From: Streptomyces sp. ADI96-02 | Lineage (GTDB): Bacteria; Actinomycetota; Actinomycetes; Streptomycetales; Streptomycetaceae | DNA length: 64,000 nucleotides | Assembly (NCBI RefSeq): GCF_003846185.1 | Contig: NZ_ML123034.1 | Span: 5,377,393 to 5,441,392, forward strand | Direction: 5' to 3' | Shown: positions 35,655-42,841 of the stretch, in pieces | Numbering within the stretch: the stretch's first letter is position 1 | Layout of the letters: each line of letters begins with the position of its first letter | Notes under the pieces: model-generated | Database searches by the model: none | What the model was told of the DNA's origin: nothing | Seen by the model: only the letters and a program-made list of their open reading frames with translations | Program-made: the position numbers and the translations under genes

Positions 35655-38600
35655 TCAGGAGTCGGTGGGCGTACGGTCGCGGGGGTGCTGGAGTAGGAGT
35701 GCGGACGGCACACGGTCGGGGTGCGCCAGGCGGAGCAGCCCGTAGCCGATGCCGGAGAGCCCGGTGAGCAGGCCGGGGGAGGGGACCCGGTCCGGGGTGG
35801 CGCAGCGGTGTCCCTGCGCCTCGACGGTCCCGAGCGCCTGGCCGGTGCGCAGGGCCAGGGCGTCGGACGCCGCCGGGTCGCCCGCGCCGGCCAGCAGCGT
35901 CAACGTCTCCAGGGCGCCGAGCGCCCCGTGGCCCAGGCTCAGGTCGGCCCCCGAGGCGAGGGCGGCCGAGCGCCCGGTCAGGGAAGCGGCCCGCGCCCGT
36001 CCGCCGGGCAGGTCCGCCGCGGCGGCCAGCACACCGGCCAGCCCGGTGGACCAGGACAGGTCGTCGGGCGCGGCCGAGGCCGCGGCGAGCGCCGGGCCCA
36101 GCAGAGCCCGCCCCGCCCCGGCGTGCCCGGCCCTCTCCGGCCGCAGGGCGGCGTAGCGCAGCAGCGCCCAGCCGATGCCCGCCGCGCCCCCGGCGAACCC
36201 GGCGGGCCCGCCCTCCGGCACCGGAGCCCGCAGCAGCGCGTCCGCCACGGCGTCGGCCAGCCGCAGCGCCCCGGCGTCGCCGGTGGCCTCGTGGACGGCG
36301 ACCGCCGAGGCCAGCGCCCCGGCCGCGCCGCCCGCCAGGGACAGGTCCGAGCAGGACGCGACGGCGTGGCCCAGCGCGGTCAGCGCGTCCGGCAGGCAGT
36401 CCCGCAGCTCGGGGTCCAGCACCCGCGACAGCCGCACCAGGGTGTAGAGGATGCCGCCGATCCCGTCGTACGCGCCGGGACCGACCGCCGCGCACGGTTC
36501 GGCGTCCGCCGCCAGCGCCTTCAGCAGCGCCGGCAGCGGGCGTACGGCCTCCCGGGCGAGCGTCGTGTACCGCTCGGCCCCGGCCAGCGCGCCCGCCTCG
36601 GCGAGGAACAGCGCCACGCCGCAGTAGCCCTGCGCGAGCCCCGCGCCCATCGGCAGCACGGCCCAGTGGTCGGACGGAAAGCGTTCCAGGCAGAGCCAGT
36701 TGGATCGGCCGCCGGCGCTCAACGCCCGCGCGGCGATCTCGTCGGCGATGCCGCAGGCCGCGGCGAGCAGCCGTGAGGGGCTGGACGCCACCGCGGGCAC
36801 CGGAGCCGGTACCAGCTCCGAACGGGGGCCGTCCAGTGGGGAGTCGGCACCGAGGGCCGCGAGCGTGGCGGCGACGATCCACTCCTGGTCGTGGCAGTCG
36901 ACCCCGTCCATCCGCCCGATCTTGGCGCGCACCGCCCGCAGGCTCGCCACCGGCAGCAGGTCCGGCAGCCAGGTCCCGTCCGCCGTCCCGACCTCCGTGC
37001 CTGCGGGCCGGTGCGTGAACAGCGGTACGTCACCGCGCCACAGGTCTGCCGTCTCGTGCTCGATGAGCCGCTGGCGCGCCGGATCGTGCCGGGACTCCGT
37101 CCACAGGACCGCGAAGACCGCGTCCCGGGCCAGCGCGTCGCCGAGCAGCGAGGGGTGGGCGGACTCCTCCAGGAGCGTCGCGTAGAGCCGGGTGGCGCGG
37201 ACCACGATCCGGGCCGGGGCGGAGCCGCGGGTCTCCAACGGGCCGTCGGGGGCGAGGAGTTCACCGCCCCGGGCGGCGATGGCCGCGTACGCCGTGCGGA
37301 AACCCTCCAGCAGCGCGGCGCGGTGGTCGGCCCCGGTCAGGGAACGGCCGCCGGGCAGCGGCTGGTTCTCCGCCCCCGGGCTGGTGACCGGTCCCCGCAC
37401 CGCCCGCATGGTGTCCAGGCCGGTGTCCTCCCAGCGCAGCCCCTCGCTGGGGTGGGTGCCGTCGTCGGCGCGGCCGAGCGCGGAGATGTCCAGCGCCCCG
37501 TGCTCGCCGATCAGCAGGTGCGGCAGCAGGCAGGTGCGGTGCACGGAGGCGTGCAGAGCGTCCGCGGCCGGGTCGGCCCCGGCCGTCGTGGCCTGCGGCA
37601 GACCGGTGTGCAGCAGGGTCTCGGCGTCCACCAGCACCGGCTGGTCGGCGCAGGCGATGACGTTCTCGTAGTGCATGTCCGCGCCGTCCACCGCGTACAG
37701 CAGGGCCAGCAGGGCGCCCTGGCGGCGGTAGAAGGCGTCGGCCTCCGTCACCGAGCCGCACCAGCGGTGCTCGATGAACTCCAGCCAGCCGTACGTCTCC
37801 CGGCGCACCGTGCGCGGTGTGCGCAGGTCCAGCCCGGACACCGCGCCGTTGAGCCAGCCGGCCAGATCGTCGAGCAGCGCGTGGTGTTCCAGCGACCGCG
37901 GCTTGTACACCGCCCGCGACCCGTCGGCGAAACCGAGGACGGCCACCGACCGGCCGCCCTGGTGGGCGTCGCCGCGGCCCAGCTCGATCCTGGTCAGCGG
38001 GCCGGGGTCGCGGCCCGCGAAGAGGGAGGCGGTGAGTTCGGCGCGGTCCGCGTGGAAGCGCAGGCCCCACTCGCCGACCGCGTCGGCCGCGTCCAGCGCC
38101 GTACGGCCCAGCATCCGGGCCAGCACCGGGTAGGCGGTGAACAGGGCGCACAGGCCCGCCCGGCCGCCGGTCGCCGTGACGAAGGAGGCGAACCGCTCAC
38201 CCGGCCCCCGGCCGTCCAGCCGCCCGGCGCGTCGCGCCGCGTCCAGCTCGCGCACCAGGGTGCGGGCCGCCAGCCGGGCCAGCCGGCGGCCGAGCCACAG
38301 CTCGAACGACGCCCCCACGACGTTCCGTTCGGCCTCCGGCAGCGGCGCCAGCCGCTCGGCGAGGCGCGCCGCGGCCGGGGCGGCCAGCGCCGCAACGACG
38401 GGCACGAACACCTCCGTGTCCTCGCCGCCGCAGGCCGGAGCCCGCGCCGGGCGGGGACCGACGGAGGCCAGCGCCTCCTCCACGTACCGCGCCCAGTCCG
38501 GGACGCCGGCTCGCCCGGCCAGCCGCTCGGCCGGCTCGTCGGCCAGGGCCGCCAGTCCGTCCGCGCCGATGCCGAGGTACGCCAGCCGCGCCGCGAAGCC

Positions 38601-38762
38601 CTCCGTGTCGCCGGCCGCCCAGGGGGTGCGGCGGGCCGGGGCGGTCGCGGCCACGGGTTCCCCCGGAGCGGCGACGCGCTCGGCGAGGGAGAGGGCCGGG
38701 GCCCACCAGGCGTTCGGCAGGCGCGGGCTCCGCGGGTTTCGGAGGCTGGCGGAATCAGTCAC
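35655..38762 (-). CDS. LanM-type lanthipeptide synthetase with degenerate cyclase domain
   Basis: The protein has 1035 aa. The DUF4135 dehydratase (about 120-700) keeps the kinase-like residues known from CylM: GDAHQGGRS, VYKPRS, DMHYEN and VDAET. It should phosphorylate Ser/Thr and eliminate the phosphate. The C-terminal LanC-like part (about 720-1020) keeps the barrel repeats (GLAQGYCGVALFL, GLLTGLSGIGYGLL). Where active cyclases have WCxG and CHG, however, it has SWSTG and SLGHG, so both zinc-ligand cysteines are absent. Zn binding and enzymatic thioether formation are therefore unlikely. The GTG at 38762 fits the start of homology, but its ribosome binding site is weak. The substrate is probably the 71-aa peptide encoded downstream. 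Confidence 0.88.
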   Translation of the reverse strand: MTDSASLRNPRSPRLPNAWWAPALSLAERVAAPGEPVAATAPARRTPWAAGDTEGFAARLAYLGIGADGLAALADEPAERLAGRAGVPDWARYVEEALASVGPRPARAPACGGEDTEVFVPVVAALAAPAAARLAERLAPLPEAERNVVGASFELWLGRRLARLAARTLVRELDAARRAGRLDGRGPGERFASFVTATGGRAGLCALFTAYPVLARMLGRTALDAADAVGEWGLRFHADRAELTASLFAGRDPGPLTRIELGRGDAHQGGRSVAVLGFADGSRAVYKPRSLEHHALLDDLAGWLNGAVSGLDLRTPRTVRRETYGWLEFIEHRWCGSVTEADAFYRRQGALLALLYAVDGADMHYENVIACADQPVLVDAETLLHTGLPQATTAGADPAADALHASVHRTCLLPHLLIGEHGALDISALGRADDGTHPSEGLRWEDTGLDTMRAVRGPVTSPGAENQPLPGGRSLTGADHRAALLEGFRTAYAAIAARGGELLAPDGPLETRGSAPARIVVRATRLYATLLEESAHPSLLGDALARDAVFAVLWTESRHDPARQRLIEHETADLWRGDVPLFTHRPAGTEVGTADGTWLPDLLPVASLRAVRAKIGRMDGVDCHDQEWIVAATLAALGADSPLDGPRSELVPAPVPAVASSPSRLLAAACGIADEIAARALSAGGRSNWLCLERFPSDHWAVLPMGAGLAQGYCGVALFLAEAGALAGAERYTTLAREAVRPLPALLKALAADAEPCAAVGPGAYDGIGGILYTLVRLSRVLDPELRDCLPDALTALGHAVASCSDLSLAGGAAGALASAVAVHEATGDAGALRLADAVADALLRAPVPEGGPAGFAGGAAGIGWALLRYAALRPERAGHAGAGRALLGPALAAASAAPDDLSWSTGLAGVLAAAADLPGGRARAASLTGRSAALASGADLSLGHGALGALETLTLLAGAGDPAASDALALRTGQALGTVEAQGHRCATPDRVPSPGLLTGLSGIGYGLLRLAHPDRVPSALLLQHPRDRTPTDS

Positions 38763-39359
38763 GAGAAGAACGTCCCAGACCCGGTGGACCCCCACATGGG
38801 GATGCGATCCCCATATTCTCCCCGGACCCCACCGGCAGGGTGGGGCCCGCAGTCCGGCGGGGCTCCCGATCCCTGCCCAACAGCCCTGCCACGCGAGGAA
38901 CATGCCAGCTCAGCCGCGGTTCCCCGCAGACCGGCGGCACCCGCGCAGCCGCACCGGGAGCCAGGGGGGACCGCCCCCGCCGACCCTCCGCTCCGGCTCC
39001 CGCGACGCCCCGCACCCCCGCCCCTACCCACCCGAGGCCCCCGCCGGCCCCCATGCCGCACCCGGCGACCCGCAGAAGGCGTCACGGCCGGACCCGTCCG
39101 GTGCGGGTTTCCCCGTACGTCCCGCGTGGCGGAGCCCCGCACCCCGCGCTGCCCGGCGGGCCCGCACCGCCCGCGCGCACCGCCGCCGCCCCGTCCCCGT
39201 ACACCGCACCGCACACCGGCGGGGGCGGCGGGCGCGGGCGGAGGCAAAAGTGGGGAGCGAGTACGGATGTCCGCCGCACGGCGCCGAAGAAGACTTCCGG
39301 GCAGAACGACCAGGACGCCCGCTGTCCCCTGAACCGGGCGATGATCTTCGGAGGAGCAG
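38763..39359. other. Divergent intergenic region between lanM and the LuxR pair
   Basis: About 600 bases separate two divergent transcription units. Besides the palindrome near lanM I see only GC-rich, proline/arginine-coding open frames with no start signal. These look like compositional shadows. Confidence 0.5.
38796..38814. promoter_or_regulatory. Perfect palindrome upstream of lanM, possible operator
   Basis: ATGGGGAT-gcg-ATCCCCAT lies 34 bp upstream of the LanM start, next to an AT-rich patch (ATATTCTC) that is rare in this DNA and could hold the leftward -10. An 8-bp perfect dyad at this place suggests a repressor or activator site. The binding protein is unknown; the LAL and LuxR-type regulators nearby are candidates. 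Confidence 0.45.
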
Positions 39360-39971
39360 GTGGCAGAAATCGTATCCGTCAGCGTGGTCGCCCTGGACCC
39401 GGTGCTGGAAGCCGGCACCCGCAGCGCCCTGACGGCCTGTCCGGACCTGCTGCTGGCGCGGCCGGAGGAGGCGCGGGTCGCCGTCCTCACCGTCGACCGG
39501 CTGGACGAGGCGGAACTCGACATGCTGCGCACCACCCGCGCGACCCCGAACCGCCCGGCCGTCGTCCTGGTCGCCGGCGCCTTCGCCCCCGGCGACGTCC
39601 TGCACGCCCTGGCGGCCGGGGCCCGCGGCCTGCTGCCGCGCCGCGAGGCCGCCACGCCCCGGCTCTCGCAGGCCGTGCTCGCCGCCGCCCGCGACGACTG
39701 CACCCTCCCGCCGGACCTCCTCGACCAGGTGCTCGACACCTCGGGCGCGGCCCGGCACGGCTCCGGGGCCGGAGCGGGCAACGGGCTGTCCGAGCGCGAG
39801 CGTTCGGTGCTCCGGATGGTCGCCGACGGGCACGAGACGGCGGAGATCGCCCAGCGCCTCGCCTACTCCCCGCGCACGGTGACGACCGTCGTCCACGACA
39901 TCACGCACCGGTTCCGCCTGCGCAACCGGGCGCACGCCGTCGCCTACGCACTGAGAGCAGGACTCCTGTGA
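39360..39971 (+). CDS. LuxR-type regulator with degenerate receiver (first of a pair)
   Basis: The protein has 203 aa. The N-terminal about 120 residues are receiver-like in size and pattern (VSVVALDPVLEAGTRSAL, VVLVAGAFAPGDVLHALAAGARGLL), but the acidic pocket and a clear phosphorylatable Asp are missing. The C-terminus is a NarL/LuxR helix-turn-helix (LSERERSVLRMVADGHETAEIAQRLAYSPRTVTTVVHDI). No sensor kinase is adjacent, so phosphorylation control is doubtful. The GTG start follows GGAGGAG. It overlaps the next gene by 4 nt, so the two proteins are probably made together. Confidence 0.85.
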   Translation: MAEIVSVSVVALDPVLEAGTRSALTACPDLLLARPEEARVAVLTVDRLDEAELDMLRTTRATPNRPAVVLVAGAFAPGDVLHALAAGARGLLPRREAATPRLSQAVLAAARDDCTLPPDLLDQVLDTSGAARHGSGAGAGNGLSERERSVLRMVADGHETAEIAQRLAYSPRTVTTVVHDITHRFRLRNRAHAVAYALRAGLL

Positions 39972-40612
39972 CCGCCACCGCCACCGCCCTCGCCGCTCCG
40001 CTCGCCGCGACTCCGCAGCCCCTGGTCCACCTGGTCCGCTCCCGGGGCGCCGAACGCGTCCACGACCTGGCCCGCCGGGCCGGTCTCACGTGCACGCTCG
40101 GCCCCGCCGACGCCGCCCGCCCCGCCGCCGAACCCCGCACCGTCACCATCGTCGTCGCCGAGGACGCCGAGGAGGCCCTGCGCGACGCACGGGACGCCGG
40201 GCCCTGCGTCGTCGTCTGCGACACCGTCACCCGGGCGGGCGTGCGCATGGCGCTGCGCGCCGGAGCGGCCGTGCTCAGGACCGCCGACCTCACCGCCGAG
40301 AACCTGGCGAAGGCCGTCCGCAGCGCGGGCAACCGCCAGCCCGGCATCCCCTACCCCGTCCTCTCCCACCTCCTGGCGGCCGGCCCGCCCCGGGGCCGCC
40401 CCGCCCCGGACGTCTCCACGCTGCCGCTCACGGCACGCCAGACGACGGTCCTGCGCCTCATGGCGGACGGGCACGGCAACGCCGACATCTCCCGCATGCT
40501 CTCCTGCTCCGAGCACACGGTGAAGAACGTCATCTACGAGGTGATGGCCCGTCTCCAGGCCCGCAACCGGGCGCACGCGGTCGCCCACGCGGTGCGCTCC
40601 GGGCTCATCTGA
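39968..40612 (+). CDS. LuxR-type regulator with degenerate receiver (second of a pair)
   Basis: The protein has 214 aa and starts at a GTG inside the stop of the previous gene (GTGA). The N-terminal half is a poor receiver match without the phosphoacceptor Asp. The C-terminal helix-turn-helix is intact (LTARQTTVLRLMADGHGNADISRMLSCSEHTVKNVIYEV). Both proteins end with nearly the same helix (RNRAHAVAYALRAGLL and RNRAHAVAHAVRSGLI), so they are duplicated copies and may act as a heterodimer (inference). The adjacent lanM and MbtH/PPTase units are plausible targets. Confidence 0.85.
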   Translation: MTATATALAAPLAATPQPLVHLVRSRGAERVHDLARRAGLTCTLGPADAARPAAEPRTVTIVVAEDAEEALRDARDAGPCVVVCDTVTRAGVRMALRAGAAVLRTADLTAENLAKAVRSAGNRQPGIPYPVLSHLLAAGPPRGRPAPDVSTLPLTARQTTVLRLMADGHGNADISRMLSCSEHTVKNVIYEVMARLQARNRAHAVAHAVRSGLI

Positions 40613-40632
40613 CGCCGCCCGCACCACGTGAC

Positions 40633-40655
40633 GGCCCCGGACACGGTCCGGGGCC
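40633..40655. terminator. Convergent hairpin terminator
   Basis: GGCCCCGGAC (40633-40642) and GTCCGGGGCC (40646-40655) form a perfect 10-bp stem with a 3-nt loop, followed by TTCGT. It lies between the second LuxR gene and the peptidase E-like gene. Confidence 0.8.
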
Positions 40656-40669
40656 TTCGTCCGTCCTGC

Positions 40670-41410
40670 TCAGTCCGGCGGAGGCGGCAGCCGGCGCGGC
40701 TCGACGCGCTCCTCCACGGCCCGGTCGCCCTCACGGGTGACGACGTAGGCCCCCTTGCCCGGGATCTCCGTCACGGCCTCGACCAGCTCGGTGCCCCGGT
40801 AGACCAGGCCCACGCCGTCGTCGGTGCAGTGCGTGGTGGGCAGGGTGCCGTCGGCCACCAGCCGGTGGATCAGCGGACGCCGCCCGCCGTCCGAGTCGTA
40901 GTGCACGCCGTTGCCGTACGGGAGGAAGCCGAGCGCGTCGGTGACCGGGCGCAGCCGGGGCCCGTAGGAGTCCGTCGCACCGCCCTGGAACCAGCAGATG
41001 GAGCCGGCGCTGACCCCGCTGAGCACGACGCCCGCCCGCCACGCGCGGCGCAGCGCGCCCTCCAGCCCGTGGACCCGCCACACCGCCAGCAGATTGGCCA
41101 CCGAGCCGCCCATCACCCAGACGACGTCGTGCGCCAGGAGCGTGGCCTCGACGTCCTCCACGTTCGGCATCGGGAACAGGGCGAGCGGCGTCAGGTCGAA
41201 ACCGGCGTACCGGGCCGCCTCGTGCATCCGCGCCGTGACGTGCTCCGCGTCGCCGACCGCCGTACCCAGGTACAGCACCCGCGGGCGACGGCCGTGCACC
41301 CCGGAGAGGTCGACCGCGTGATGGACCAGCGAGTCGAACAGCACCCGGGCGCGGGCTCCCACCCGGTGCCCGCCGGACGTCGCGACGATGGTCGGCTGCG
41401 GTGCGGTCAT
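40670..41410 (-). CDS. Peptidase E-like protein (S51 family)
   Basis: The protein has 246 aa. The nucleophile Ser lies in GVSAGSICWF, the GxSAG elbow of peptidase E/cyanophycinase proteins, and the fold pattern VVWVMGGSVANLLAVW precedes it. Family members cleave after N-terminal Asp or release beta-linked dipeptides. It may be a housekeeping enzyme, or it may process a peptide product of the cluster; the sequence does not decide. The ATG at 41410 is used because no start codon with a ribosome binding site lies upstream in frame. It runs in the same direction as the PPTase and MbtH genes, 123 nt behind them. Confidence 0.8.
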   Translation of the reverse strand: MTAPQPTIVATSGGHRVGARARVLFDSLVHHAVDLSGVHGRRPRVLYLGTAVGDAEHVTARMHEAARYAGFDLTPLALFPMPNVEDVEATLLAHDVVWVMGGSVANLLAVWRVHGLEGALRRAWRAGVVLSGVSAGSICWFQGGATDSYGPRLRPVTDALGFLPYGNGVHYDSDGGRRPLIHRLVADGTLPTTHCTDDGVGLVYRGTELVEAVTEIPGKGAYVVTREGDRAVEERVEPRRLPPPPD

Positions 41411-41533
41411 GCGCGAGATCGTAACGCGCGCCCCGGCCCGCGCGACCACGGGTGCGCGCACCGCCCGCACCCGCCGGGCACGCCGACGGGGCCCGCCGGG
41501 AAGCCGGGCCCCGCACAGGGCGTACCGCGCCGT

Positions 41534-42340
41534 TCACGGCGTCCGCAGGGCCACGGCCGCCGCGTACCCCGCCGGGACGCGCACGTCCCGCAGTTCCCAC
41601 CCGGGCGACGGGACGGCGGGGACCGGTCCGGTGCCGACGTAGTCGAGACCGGGGCTGCGCACCAGGCCGGTGCCCAGGCCCTTCAGGTACGCCTCCTTGC
41701 GGACCCAGGCCCGGGTGAAGGCCGCCTGCCGTTCGCCCTCCGGCAGCCGCGCCAGCTCGCGGACCTCCGCGACGTGCAGCGCGGACTGCGCGCCGAGCAC
41801 CGCCTGCACGCCCGCCAGCCGCTCGACGTCCACCCCGACCGGCGCGCGGGCCAGCGCCATCATCACCAGGTCCCCGCTGTGGGACAGCGAGAAGTGGATC
41901 CCCGAGCCCCGCAGCGCCGGACGGCCGTGCGGCCCGCCGCAGCCCGCGCACGGCTCCCGCATCAGGGGCAGCGCGTCGGGCCGGACGCCGAGCAGGTCGC
42001 CCAGCACGCTGCGCAGCGCGGTGTGCGCGACCACGTACACGTCCCGGTCCGCGTCCCGCCGGAACGCCCCGGCCCGCGCCCGCTCCTCGGCGTCCAGGAT
42101 CTCCCGGGCCCGCAGGAGCAGGCGCTCGTCCCGGGGCCGGGCGTGCGCCAGGTACAGCTCCAGCGGCCCCGACAGCGGACGGGGCGCGACCGGATCCGGC
42201 CTGCGCCACAGCAGCGCCGGGTCCAGCGGGGCCGGACGCAGCGGGCCGGGCGGCGCGTACCCCACCGGGGCCGCGCGCGCGGCGGCCGGCGGGGCGTGCG
42301 CGGCCACCAGCAGATCCGGACCCGTGCCCGGCTCAGACAT
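41534..42340 (-). CDS. 4'-phosphopantetheinyl transferase, Sfp type
   Basis: The protein has 268 aa. The magnesium/CoA motif GVDVE (after FSLSHSGDLVMMALARAP) and WVRKEAYLKG are intact. It transfers phosphopantetheine from CoA to the Ser of carrier domains. Likely targets here are the four NRPS T domains, the free-standing carrier protein at 47708 and perhaps the PKS ACP. A Cys-rich segment (CAGCGGPHG) is common in this subfamily. It overlaps the MbtH gene by 8 nt, so the two are coupled. Confidence 0.93.
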   Translation of the reverse strand: MSEPGTGPDLLVAAHAPPAAARAAPVGYAPPGPLRPAPLDPALLWRRPDPVAPRPLSGPLELYLAHARPRDERLLLRAREILDAEERARAGAFRRDADRDVYVVAHTALRSVLGDLLGVRPDALPLMREPCAGCGGPHGRPALRGSGIHFSLSHSGDLVMMALARAPVGVDVERLAGVQAVLGAQSALHVAEVRELARLPEGERQAAFTRAWVRKEAYLKGLGTGLVRSPGLDYVGTGPVPAVPSPGWELRDVRVPAGYAAAVALRTP

Positions 42341-42584
42341 CAGCCCCTGCCAGGCGCCGGCGCAGACTCAGCGGACGCATGTCCGTCCAGACCTCCTCGA
42401 TGTGGTCGAGGCACTCCTGCCGGGCGCCGCGGCACCCGTCGGCGTACCAGCCGGCGGGCAGGTCGCGGTCCGCCCGCCAGATCGAGTACTGCTCCTCGTC
42501 GTTGCGCACGACGAGGAACTCCTCCCGCGCCTCCGCCGGAGCGCGCTCCGCCTCCGTACCGGTCACGGTGCTGTCGTTCGTCAC
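42333..42584 (-). CDS. MbtH-like protein
   Basis: The protein has 83 aa. The family signature is complete: VRNDEEQYSIW, PAGWYADG, CLDHIEEVWTDMRPLSLRRR. MbtH-like proteins bind A domains and support their folding or activity. An N-terminal extension of about 20 residues (VTNDSTVTGTEAERAPAEAR) precedes the core. GTG 42584 has GGGAGG close upstream. Its partners are likely the NRPS A domains and possibly the free-standing A protein at 45181. Confidence 0.93.
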   Translation of the reverse strand: MTNDSTVTGTEAERAPAEAREEFLVVRNDEEQYSIWRADRDLPAGWYADGCRGARQECLDHIEEVWTDMRPLSLRRRLAGADV

Positions 42585-42765
42585 GGTGGAACCTCCCGCA
42601 TGGAATGGATCGACGGGGCCAGCGTCCCCGGGCCCGGCGGCGGGCGGCAGGGACGAACGCGCTGACCCGGCGGCACGCGTTGCTGCCGGATCTTCTCTGG
42701 TGACGCCGGGGGCCGGCGCGGGACCGTACTGGACGTCCGCAGACAGCCGACGTCGTCCGAACGGC

Positions 42766-42792
42766 GGCGGGGCGGCTGCCGACCGCCCCGCC
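42766..42792. promoter_or_regulatory. GC-rich hairpin in the divergent region before lanB1
   Basis: GGCGGGGCGG (42766-42775) and CCGCCCCGCC (42783-42792) are perfect 10-bp arms with a 7-nt loop, 50 nt upstream of the start at 42842. It lies between the leftward MbtH and the rightward LanB operon, so it is not a simple terminator. It may be a leader structure or an operator. Confidence 0.4.
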
Positions 42793-42841
42793 CCTGCCGA
42801 CCGCACGGAACCCGGCGATCCCCCTCTGGAAGGAGTCCCGC

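Noticed and set aside
38840..39432. Open frames between lanM and the LuxR pair, including an ATG after GAGGAAC at 38901
   Set aside because: Proline/arginine low-complexity products that run into the LuxR gene in another frame; no sign of a leader or core peptide.
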